Shown here: in pieces, positions 1 through 5,801 of the stretch
Layout of the letters: each line of letters starts with the position of its first letter
How positions within the stretch are numbered: position 1 is the stretch's first letter
The notes under the pieces: model-generated
What the model saw: the letters and a program-made list of their open reading frames with translations, nothing else
Database searches by the model: none
Told to the model about the DNA's origin: nothing
Assembly: GCA_039917855.1 (NCBI GenBank)
Contig: JBDSIR010000031.1
Location: 1-22,528 of the forward strand
DNA: 22,528 bases
Direction: 5' to 3'
Source of the DNA: CAMLHU01 sp039917855
Lineage (GTDB): Bacteria > Gemmatimonadota > Gemmatimonadetes > Gemmatimonadales > GWC2-71-9
Position numbers and translations under genes: made by a program

Positions 1-1
1 A

Positions 2-777
2 ATGCAACTGCGCCCCCGTTCCGTACGAAGAGGGTTGCTCGGCCTACTGATCCTTCTCCCTTCGACCGCGTGCGGCCCCTCCGCGGTGGAGCAACGGTTG
101 GCACGGTCCGAGGCCCGCCTCGACAGCCTCGCGACCACGCTCACAGCAGTGACGACATACCTCCAACGCACCCCGGGCGAACTCGGCCCGCGCGCGACGG
201 ACTCGGCGACAGTGTCGGTGACGGGAGCTCCAGGCATGGGCCGGAGCGATGCGCCTGTGACCATCGTGGAATTCACCGACTACCAGTGCCCGCTCTGCTC
301 GCGGCACGTGGCCACAACCCTCCGGGAATTGCGGCGGAAGTATATCGACACCGGCAAGGTGCGCTACATCGTCCGGGACCTCCCGCTGAGCATCCATCCG
401 AACTCCCACATGCTCGCCGAGCGGCCCGTTGTGCGGCGGCGGTCGCGCCCGGGAGCTTTGAGGCATTTCACGACTCGCTCTTTGCCCACCACCGTGGGGC
501 GACGGCGGATACCGTGCAGGCGCTCGCGGCTGCGGTGGGCCCCCCCCAGCCTGCCTTCAGCCAGTGCGCCAGTTCGAACCGGTTCGACGCCGCGATCGCC
601 GCCGATGTGGCCACCGCCGAGCGTGTCGGGTTTACCGGGACGCCGTCGTTCGTGATCGGACGGACGACCGGCGGCGACTCGCTCACGGGGATGACGATGA
701 CCGGCGCCTATGCCCTGGGGTCGTTCGAAACGGAGATCGCCGCGGCCGCGGGGACGAAAAGCAACCGGACACACTGA
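2..777 (+). pseudogene. DsbA-family thioredoxin-fold lipoprotein, broken by a one-base frameshift
   Basis: This is a thiol-disulfide oxidoreductase of the DsbA/Thioredoxin_4 type, expected to act on secreted proteins. The ATG at 2 opens a lipoprotein-like signal peptide with a candidate lipid cysteine at residue 24 (STAC), then a short coiled-coil-like stretch at about 27-56. The thioredoxin core follows, with active site CPLC at residues 96-99 in the context FTDYQCPLCSRH. The reading frame is lost near base 419-424, after HMLAE. The rest of the domain continues in the frame ending with TGA at 775-777, including EAFHDSLF and the cis-proline segment FTGTPSFVIG. Adding one base near 420 would give MLAEAARCAAAV, as expected for the family. 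Both halves are well conserved, so this is either a recent pseudogene or a one-base deletion error in the sequence. The next gene encodes a cysteine-rich lipoprotein, a plausible substrate or partner (inference). Any promoter lies upstream of the window. Confidence 0.8.
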
Positions 778-853
778 ACGGTGGTTCGGGCGCCACTGAC
801 CGAGGGCCAGGCGCCCAAGATATTCCCGCCCTCGTCCATTTTGCGGAGGTTTG

Positions 854-1299
854 ATGCACAAGATCATTCGTCTCACTGCTGGCCTCGTCGGTACGTCCTG
901 CTAGCATTCGCCGCGGGATGCGCCGACAGCAGCAACAGCACCGGCCCCACGGCCAACGAGCACCCGGCAGTACCGCAATTCACTCAGGCTGCATGCGCTC
1001 AGTGGTCGTGCCAGATCAACCAGTGCCAAGCTGACCCAGGGATTTACGGAGCGTGCTGCGTTTTGGCCGCCGACGCAGAGCACCCGGTCGCGAGCAAGCC
1101 GTCGTGCCAGGCTCCTGGGGGTGGAGGAGGCGCCAGCTATTGCGATTCAGGGAACAGCTACGCGACCTGCCTGGACAAGGCATACGACCAGAATACCTCA
1201 ACTCAGGTCTGCCCGCTGGCCCCGTATGTTGACGTGGACGGGTTCGCATACAACCCGGGCACGGCGGGGTACAACACCGCCTTCCCGGAGTGCAGCTAA
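854..1299 (+). CDS. Small cysteine-rich lipoprotein, unknown function; frameshift in the signal peptide
   Basis: The family is not recognised. A strong Shine-Dalgarno sequence (GGAGG at 845-849) precedes ATG 854, which starts MHKIIRLTAGLVG and then hits TAG at 902. The -1 frame, entered around 890-895, continues YVLLAFAAGC, a good lipobox with the lipid cysteine at the end, and stays open to TAA at 1297-1299. One missing base in the signal peptide therefore explains the break; the repaired product would be about 148 residues. An uninterrupted reading from GTG 781 exists, but its N-terminus is not signal-like and it has no ribosome site. The mature part has ten further cysteines (including WSC, QC, ACC), a Gly run (GGGGG), and a C-terminal region rich in Tyr, Asn and Gly ending ECS. 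The even cysteine count suggests disulfide bonding outside the cytoplasm, which fits the adjacent DsbA-like gene. Confidence 0.6.
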
Positions 1300-1314
1300 G
1301 TAAGGTAGTCTTCG

Positions 1315-1344
1315 GCCTGAGGTGCGGGAATCCGCGCCTCAGGC
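1315..1344 (+). terminator. Strong hairpin after the Cys-rich lipoprotein gene
   Basis: A 13-bp stem starts 16 bases after the TAA at 1297-1299. The left arm is 1315-1327 (GCCTGAGGTGCGG), the loop is GAAT, and the right arm is 1332-1344 (CCGCGCCTCAGGC), with one G-T wobble. A second small palindrome, TGACG-TC-CGTCA, follows at 1345-1356. There is no T tract, so intrinsic termination is uncertain; it could also be a Rho-associated or mRNA-protecting hairpin. Confidence 0.5.
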
Positions 1345-1380
1345 TGACGTCCGTCACAGGCCCCCACCCCCGCGCGCCAC

Positions 1381-3576
1381 ATGCCTCGCACCACCGTTCT
1401 TATGTTCCTGCAATTGGCCTCCTTCGTCGCGCTGCCGCTCGCCGCACAGAATCAGGTCGTGCGGGACCACCTGGAAGCGGACCTCACCGCAGCGGAGGGA
1501 GGGGGGAACACGCTCTCCCCACTGCATCTTCCGCCCGGATCCGACGTTCTCCAGGTTCAGCAGCTGCACGACGCCTTCCGCCTCCTGCTCGATCACCGTG
1601 CCGACGCGGAGCGACTCTCGGCGGCCATGACACAACTGTACGAGATCACCGTCCGGCACTCGGACTGGCCTTACGCCTGGCTCGGCCTCGGCCTCGTAAA
1701 GCTCCGCTTGGAGGAACTCGGAGCGCGGGAGATCAGGTCCGCCCACCAGCCGGCGGGGTCGGGGTGGCTCGTGAGCGCCCTCGCGGCGTTCGAACGCACC
1801 TTGCAGGTCGAGCCTGATCTGGGCCGGGCCGCCGCAGCGATTGCTGAGGTGATCCTCCGTAGCGAGTCCGAGGCCGTCCGGCGCCGGGGCTTCGTCACCC
1901 TCCGGGCATTCGCCACCCGGAACGTGATTGATGCCCGAACCGCGCTGGCCCTCGCCCGGGTGGCCGCGGCCTCGGGAGATTGGACGGAGGCCGATGGCTA
2001 CCTGCGGAGGTACACCTCCACCGGAGCGGACCCGGCGGTCGGCGCATGGGAGCTCGCCAGAGTGCGATTCGCTCAGGGAGATGTCGCGGGAGGCACCCGG
2101 TCCTATTTCGAGGCCGCCGCCGGTCAGGGCGAGGCGGTCACCGCGCTGCTGACGGCCGACCTCGCGCTCGTCGCGGATTCGGCGGAACTCGCGGACTTCG
2201 CGCATATCGACGCCACCACGCGGGTGCACTGGCTTCGGGACTTCTGGGGGCGCCGAGAGGTCGCGGATGGCCGACCGGCAGGGTCGCGGTTGCCGGAACA
2301 CTTCCGCCGGGTCCGGTACGCGTTCACCCACTTCGGCTACCGCGGTTCCATGCCGCAGTATGCGTTCGCACAGGTGTACCGCGGGGCGCCGCGAGGCTTG
2401 GACGATCGGGGCGTGATCTACATCCGCCACGGAGACCCGGACGAGCGGGCGACCTATCTGGGTGAGATGCGGACCTATATGAATGAGTCCTGGCTCTACT
2501 TTCGGCCGCCGGGCGACCTCATCTTCCACTTCGTGAGAATGGAGACCGCGGGCTTTCGACTCGTCGAGGACCTCGCCGTGATCATCAATCGGGCGGCGGG
2601 CACTCTTTCCGAGCTCTACACGAGCCGAGCTGCCTTCGGCCCACAGTACCTGCTGCTCGCGGGCCAGTATGAGATCATCGAGGCCCGGGGGCGGGTACGG
2701 GTGCAGGAGCCGTTGGGCATCAACCCGACCGTGCTGGAACGGCAGCGGGTCAAGACTCGGGAGCTGATCCGGCTCGGCACGACGACCGACTCGGATCCGC
2801 TCCACCTGGAGCGCTCCTGGGCGCCGATCGCGCAGATCTTCGGTACCGGGGGCACGGCGGAGGGGACGGGAGGCCTCCTCGTCGCCATCGCGCTCCCGGC
2901 CCCCCGCGCGTTTGCCCCCCTCCTCCTCCCGGGTGGCCGCGCGGGATACGTCCTTCGCGTCCGGACCACTGCCGCCGACGATTCCGGCCGGGTCACGGTC
3001 GACGTCGACTCGGTGCTCCGTCTCCAGACCCCCCGCCCCCTTGCCGCGGGGGAGTTCCTCAACATCGTCCTGCACTACCCCGTCACCCCTGGCGATCAGC
3101 GGGTCCGGGTGATCGTGGCCGACTCCCTCGGTGAAACGGGTGCGGTCAGGGTCCTCTCGGGCGTCCCGGTCGTCGCCCTGACCGCGGCATCGCTCGCCAT
3201 GAGCGACCTGATCGTGGGCCGCGAGGGCTCAGGCGTCGAGTGGCAGCGCCCCGACGGCAGGAAGGTCATCCTCCAGCCATTGAATGCGTGGCTCCCGTCC
3301 GAGACACTCACCTTGGCCTTCGATTTGGGTGGCCTGACACCGGGCCAGCGCTACAAGGTCCGCATCGGCATCGCCGACCTCGGCGCCGATTCCACCCGGC
3401 CCCCCAGGGCCGCGGTCGAATTCGAGAACCAGGCCAGCGGGGCGCGGGAACTCATCACCCAGAGCCTCAACCTCCGGACCCTCCGGCCGGGCCGCTACCT
3501 CCTCACCGCCACGATCATCTCCGGTGACCGCACGATTCGGCGCGAGCGGCGGATCACGGTGGCTGCTGCTAGGTGA
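1381..3576 (+). CDS. GWxTD domain-containing secreted protein
   Basis: This 731-residue protein has a signal peptide at about residues 1-22 (hydrophobic core FLQLASFVALPLAA). A helical region at about 55-280 resembles TPR repeats (for example DWPYAWLGLGLVKLRLEEL). The GWxTD-type domain spans about 280-400: it carries the W-x-x-DFWxxRE segment, then DDRGVIYIRHGDPDER at about 340-356 and ESWLYFRPPGDLIFHF. The C-terminal third is predicted beta-rich, with Ig-like strands. The GWxTD family is common in Gemmatimonadota, Acidobacteria and Bacteroidetes-related genomes, and its biochemical role is not established. ATG 1381 was chosen because it gives a complete signal peptide. ATG 1402 is an alternative, and neither has a clear Shine-Dalgarno sequence. 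The gene stands alone between the hairpin at 1315-1344 and the repeat-rich gap at 3577. The frame is intact, unlike its two upstream neighbours. Confidence 0.85.
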   Translation: MPRTTVLMFLQLASFVALPLAAQNQVVRDHLEADLTAAEGGGNTLSPLHLPPGSDVLQVQQLHDAFRLLLDHRADAERLSAAMTQLYEITVRHSDWPYAWLGLGLVKLRLEELGAREIRSAHQPAGSGWLVSALAAFERTLQVEPDLGRAAAAIAEVILRSESEAVRRRGFVTLRAFATRNVIDARTALALARVAAASGDWTEADGYLRRYTSTGADPAVGAWELARVRFAQGDVAGGTRSYFEAAAGQGEAVTALLTADLALVADSAELADFAHIDATTRVHWLRDFWGRREVADGRPAGSRLPEHFRRVRYAFTHFGYRGSMPQYAFAQVYRGAPRGLDDRGVIYIRHGDPDERATYLGEMRTYMNESWLYFRPPGDLIFHFVRMETAGFRLVEDLAVIINRAAGTLSELYTSRAAFGPQYLLLAGQYEIIEARGRVRVQEPLGINPTVLERQRVKTRELIRLGTTTDSDPLHLERSWAPIAQIFGTGGTAEGTGGLLVAIALPAPRAFAPLLLPGGRAGYVLRVRTTAADDSGRVTVDVDSVLRLQTPRPLAAGEFLNIVLHYPVTPGDQRVRVIVADSLGETGAVRVLSGVPVVALTAASLAMSDLIVGREGSGVEWQRPDGRKVILQPLNAWLPSETLTLAFDLGGLTPGQRYKVRIGIADLGADSTRPPRAAVEFENQASGARELITQSLNLRTLRPGRYLLTATIISGDRTIRRERRITVAAAR

Positions 3577-3603
3577 GATCTCGGTTTGGGGCTTTGGAGC
3601 TAA

Positions 3604-3659
3604 GGGCTGGGGGCTCGGGGCTAGGGGCTGGGGGCTCGGGGCTCGGGGCTCGGGGCTCG
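3604..3659 (+). repeat. G-rich heptamer tandem array (GGGCTNG x8), quadruplex-prone
   Basis: Eight consecutive 7-base units of the form GGGCT(C/G/A)G occupy this stretch just after the GWxTD stop codon. Five read GGGCTCG, two GGGCTGG and one GGGCTAG. The G runs of four or five, separated by 2-3 base linkers, satisfy the usual G-quadruplex pattern on the plus strand. The array is non-coding. Confidence 0.85.
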
Positions 3660-3759
3660 GCGTTAAGGGCCAACGGTCGAGGGTAGAGGGTGGAGGGTAC
3701 CCTAGACTCTAGACTCTAGACTCTAGACTCTAGACTCTAGACCCCCGGCCCCTAGCCCC
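3617..3759 (+). repeat. Long-range inverted repeat pairing the G-rich array with a C-rich segment
   Basis: Bases 3617-3634 (GGGGCTAGGGGCTGGGGG) can pair with 3742-3759, giving 17 Watson-Crick pairs and one G-T wobble across an 18-base arm. The 107-base loop holds the rest of the G-rich array, a short palindrome (AGGGTACCCT, 3694-3703) and the CTAGACT array. It could form a large stem-loop in RNA or single-stranded DNA. Confidence 0.6.
3702..3742 (+). repeat. CTAGACT heptamer tandem array (about 5.9 copies)
   Basis: Five perfect CTAGACT units and a sixth partial unit (CTAGAC) lie head to tail. Another isolated perfect copy is at 3788-3794, where it supplies the proposed -10 element of the rpsF promoter. 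CTAG is under-represented in many bacterial genomes, so this density is striking. The units are perfect, which suggests recent expansion. Confidence 0.9.
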
Positions 3760-3765
3760 CATCCC

Positions 3766-3794
3766 TTGAACTAACCCCCTCACCCGACTAGACT
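3766..3794 (+). promoter_or_regulatory. Probable sigma-70-type promoter of the rpsF operon
   Basis: The -35 candidate TTGAAC (3766-3771) and -10 candidate TAGACT (3789-3794) are separated by exactly 17 bases, and each matches the consensus at 4 of 6 positions. They lie about 70 bases upstream of the rpsF start. The -10 hexamer sits inside a stray copy of the CTAGACT repeat unit. Confidence 0.5.
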
Positions 3795-3817
3795 TAGCCC
3801 GCTGTCCAACTATCCTC

Positions 3818-3840
3818 CTCGGCCCCACACCAGGGCCGGG
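3818..3840 (+). promoter_or_regulatory. Leader hairpin upstream of rpsF
   Basis: The arms CTCGGCCC (3818-3825) and GGGCCGGG (3833-3840) form an 8-bp stem with one wobble and a 7-base loop, CACACCA. It lies in the predicted 5' leader, 13 bases before the GGGAAGG ribosome site. In other bacteria bS6:bS18 binds its own rpsF leader. This hairpin is positioned for such a role but does not clearly show the described CCG-bulge motif. Confidence 0.3.
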
Positions 3841-3864
3841 GCACCCAGACCAAGGGAAGGTGTG

Positions 3865-4206
3865 ATGACCCGTCCGTACGAGGTGGTCTATATCTTCGAC
3901 GCAGTCCTCGAAGAGGCCGCCATCAATGAGCGACTCGCTCGCTTCCATGCCCTGATCCAGATCGCCGGCGCCGAAGATCCCCAGGTGAACCACTGGGGGA
4001 AGCGCACGCTTGCGTATCCCATCAAGAAGCATGAGACCGGCTACTACGTCGTGGCCAAGTTCGAGTGCGACACCACGTCGCTCCCGGAGTTCGAGCGCGC
4101 CATCAAGCTCGAGGAGAGCGTGCTCCGCTTCCTCGTCGTGGCCAATGACGGCCCCCAGCCGGTCCCCGCGATCGCTGCCAAGTCCACCGAAGAGGACGAC
4201 GACTGA
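3865..4206 (+). CDS. rpsF: 30S ribosomal protein bS6
   Basis: This is a small-subunit ribosomal protein that pairs with bS18 on the platform of the 30S subunit. The N-terminus MTRPYEVVYIFDAVLEE and the core segments NHWGKRTLAYPIKKHETGYYVVAKFE and KLEESVLRFLVV are characteristic of bS6. The length (113 residues) is normal, with an acidic tail ending EEDDD. ATG 3865 is preferred over the in-frame GTG at 3862 because it sits 4 bases after GGGAAGG (3854-3860). The stop TGA (4204-4206) overlaps the rpsR start by one base, so the two partner proteins are probably translationally coupled. It is the first gene of the ribosomal-protein operon, behind the promoter at 3766-3794. Confidence 0.97.
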   Translation: MTRPYEVVYIFDAVLEEAAINERLARFHALIQIAGAEDPQVNHWGKRTLAYPIKKHETGYYVVAKFECDTTSLPEFERAIKLEESVLRFLVVANDGPQPVPAIAAKSTEEDDD

Positions 4207-4427
4207 TGCGCGGCAAGAACAAGACCTGCGCGATCTGCGAGTCGGGCGTTCGCGTGGTGGATTTCAAGGATGAGCGGACCCTGACTCGCTTCCTCACGGA
4301 ACGCGGCAAGATCCTCCCGTCCCGGCTCTCGGGCGCCTGCTCGCGCCATCAGCGGCAGATCGGCACCGCCATCAAGCGGGCCCGCCAGCTCGCCCTGATC
4401 CCGTACATCAAGGGCCAGGGCACCTGA
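4206..4427 (+). CDS. rpsR: 30S ribosomal protein bS18
   Basis: This is the partner of bS6 in the 30S platform; it has 73 residues, the usual length. Diagnostic segments are VVDFKDERTLTRFLTERGKILPSRLSG, followed by RHQRQIGTAIKRARQLALIPY. The N-terminal CAIC pair, with a further Cys and His in GACSRH, looks like the cysteine-bearing, potentially zinc-binding form of bS18 (inference from motif only). The ATG overlaps the rpsF stop as TGATG. No ssb gene lies between rpsF and rpsR, unlike the order in Firmicutes and many other bacteria. Confidence 0.97.
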   Translation: MRGKNKTCAICESGVRVVDFKDERTLTRFLTERGKILPSRLSGACSRHQRQIGTAIKRARQLALIPYIKGQGT

Positions 4428-4450
4428 CCGCAGCGGTCGGTGCTCGGCCA

Positions 4451-5353
4451 GTGCGGCCCCGGGTCACTCTCGGGGCCGCGCTCACGTTGGGCCTGTTCGT
4501 CCTCTCGGGTCCGGCCCCGTTCGTTCTGCTCCCCCTCGGCCTGCTCATCCTCCTGTCGCGCCCCGACCGCCTCGCGCTCTGGATCTGGCTCGCTGGCTGC
4601 ACCTTGTGGACCGAGTTGTGGCTCGCGTCACCTGGCGGGATCGCCGGACAGACCCTCAAGGCCTGGGTGGTCCTGGCCGCCGGGATCTTCGTCCTCCTGG
4701 CGCTCCACCCCACCCGTCGGGCCTTCGATGCCGCGCTCGGCGCCGCGCTCGGTGCCACCTGCGGGGTGCTGGTCTGGCTCACTGCCTTCCGGATCCCCCT
4801 CTCGCAGGTCGCCGGGGATGGGCTCCGGACCGTCTGGGACATTTACCGCCAGATGGGCGACGCGCTGCCGCCCTTCCGCGACGCCGCGAACGACGCCGCC
4901 GATTCGGCGTCGATGCTGGCCACGATCTTTCCCGCCGGGGTGATCCTCTTCGGCCTCGGCGGGCTCTTGCTGGCTTGGCGTTGGTATCATCTCCTGGTGA
5001 CCGAACCGGTCGGCGCCCCAGCCGGGCCCTTTCGTGAATTCCGTTTCAGCGATCATCTGATCTGGCTGCTGGTGGCCGGAATGGCGGGAACGGTCGCCCA
5101 ACTGAGCGGGCTCCTCCCCATCGGCACCATCTGGCCCGCCAACCTGCTGGTCCTCGCCGGTGCGCTCTACGGCGCCCGGGGCCTCGCGGTCCTCTGGTCC
5201 TCGATCGCCGGCTGGCCCGCACCGGTCTTGCTGCTGGCCGGCACCGCGGTTCTGTTTCTGGCACCCTTCGCGTTCACCGGCCTCCTCGGGGTCGGGCTCG
5301 CGGATACCTGGCTCGATTTCCGGCGCCGCGCGGCGGCCGCCTCAGGAGAATGA
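4451..5353 (+). CDS. DUF2232 (YybS-like) multi-pass membrane protein
   Basis: This is a 300-residue integral inner-membrane protein with about eight hydrophobic segments. Two lie in the first 35 residues, others around 45-62, 74-90 and 97-115, then 155-180, 200-222 and 227-285. The C-terminal part (FRFSDHLIWLLVAGMAGTV, then NLLVLAGALYGARGLAVL) resembles DUF2232, represented by Bacillus YybS. Its position immediately before rplI fits, since yybS lies close to rplI in Bacillus. Its function is unknown. The start is taken as GTG 4451, 23 bases after the rpsR stop, because the N-terminus then begins right before the first membrane segment; no good Shine-Dalgarno sequence is visible. The stop (5351-5353) is 4 bases before rplI, and its last codons contain the rplI ribosome site. 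Confidence 0.7.
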   Translation: MRPRVTLGAALTLGLFVLSGPAPFVLLPLGLLILLSRPDRLALWIWLAGCTLWTELWLASPGGIAGQTLKAWVVLAAGIFVLLALHPTRRAFDAALGAALGATCGVLVWLTAFRIPLSQVAGDGLRTVWDIYRQMGDALPPFRDAANDAADSASMLATIFPAGVILFGLGGLLLAWRWYHLLVTEPVGAPAGPFREFRFSDHLIWLLVAGMAGTVAQLSGLLPIGTIWPANLLVLAGALYGARGLAVLWSSIAGWPAPVLLLAGTAVLFLAPFAFTGLLGVGLADTWLDFRRRAAAASGE

Positions 5354-5357
5354 CCGT

Positions 5358-5801
5358 ATGGAAGTGATCCTCCGTCAGGACGTCCCCTCGCTCGGCACGG
5401 CGGGACAGATCGTCAAGGTGAAGCCCGGCTACGCCCGGAACTACCTCTTCCCCAGGAACCTCGCCTACGAGGCCACCGAGGGGAACAAAAAGCGGATCGC
5501 TGCCGAGCAGGCGGCGCAGGGCACCAGGCGTGCGGCCGAGAAGGCCGAAGCCGAGGCGTTGGCCGGGAAACTGGGCGCGGTCCCGGTGCTGATCACCGCC
5601 AAGGCGGGCGACGAGGGCAAGCTGTTCGGTTCGATCGGTGGCAATGACATCGCCGAGGCGCTGGCCAAGATGGGCCACTCGGTCGACAAGCGGCGTATCG
5701 ACCTCGAACACCCCATCAAGGCGGTGGGCGAGTACACCGTGCCGCTCAAGCTCCACGCCGATGTGACGGCGCGCATCCGGGTGACGGTCCAACCCGCCTG
5801 A
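5358..5801 (+). CDS. rplI: 50S ribosomal protein bL9
   Basis: This is a large-subunit protein binding 23S rRNA near the L1 stalk. It has 147 residues, the normal length. The N-terminal RNA-binding domain is clear (MEVILRQDVPSLGTAG, then VKPGYARNYLFPRNLA). The long connecting helix follows at about 45-75 and the C-terminal domain at about 80-147 (GKLFGSIGGNDIAEAL and KAVGEYTVPLKLH). ATG 5358 has AGGAG at 5344-5348, inside the end of the upstream gene. The stop TGA (5799-5801) overlaps the ATG of the next gene by one base. Confidence 0.97.
   Translation: MEVILRQDVPSLGTAGQIVKVKPGYARNYLFPRNLAYEATEGNKKRIAAEQAAQGTRRAAEKAEAEALAGKLGAVPVLITAKAGDEGKLFGSIGGNDIAEALAKMGHSVDKRRIDLEHPIKAVGEYTVPLKLHADVTARIRVTVQPA

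Noticed and set aside
788..816. A terminator between the DsbA-like and Cys-rich lipoprotein genes
   Set aside because: GGGCGCC/GGCGCCC gives a 7-bp stem with a 15-base loop and no T tract; in such GC-rich DNA this can arise by chance.
415..900. Programmed ribosomal frameshifting in the first two genes
   Set aside because: No slippery heptamer or obvious downstream pseudoknot is visible at either break; one-base deletion is simpler.
781..1299. GTG 781 as the start of the Cys-rich lipoprotein
   Set aside because: It avoids the frameshift but gives a polar N-terminus and lacks a ribosome site, whereas ATG 854 has GGAGG and a signal-like start.
1354..3075. A 573-codon minus-strand open frame opposite the GWxTD gene
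   Set aside because: It is an antisense shadow of a recognisable gene, rich in Arg, Gly and Pro, with no motif.
3604..3742. A CRISPR array
   Set aside because: The units are 7 bases long with no spacers and no cas genes nearby; these are simple tandem repeats.
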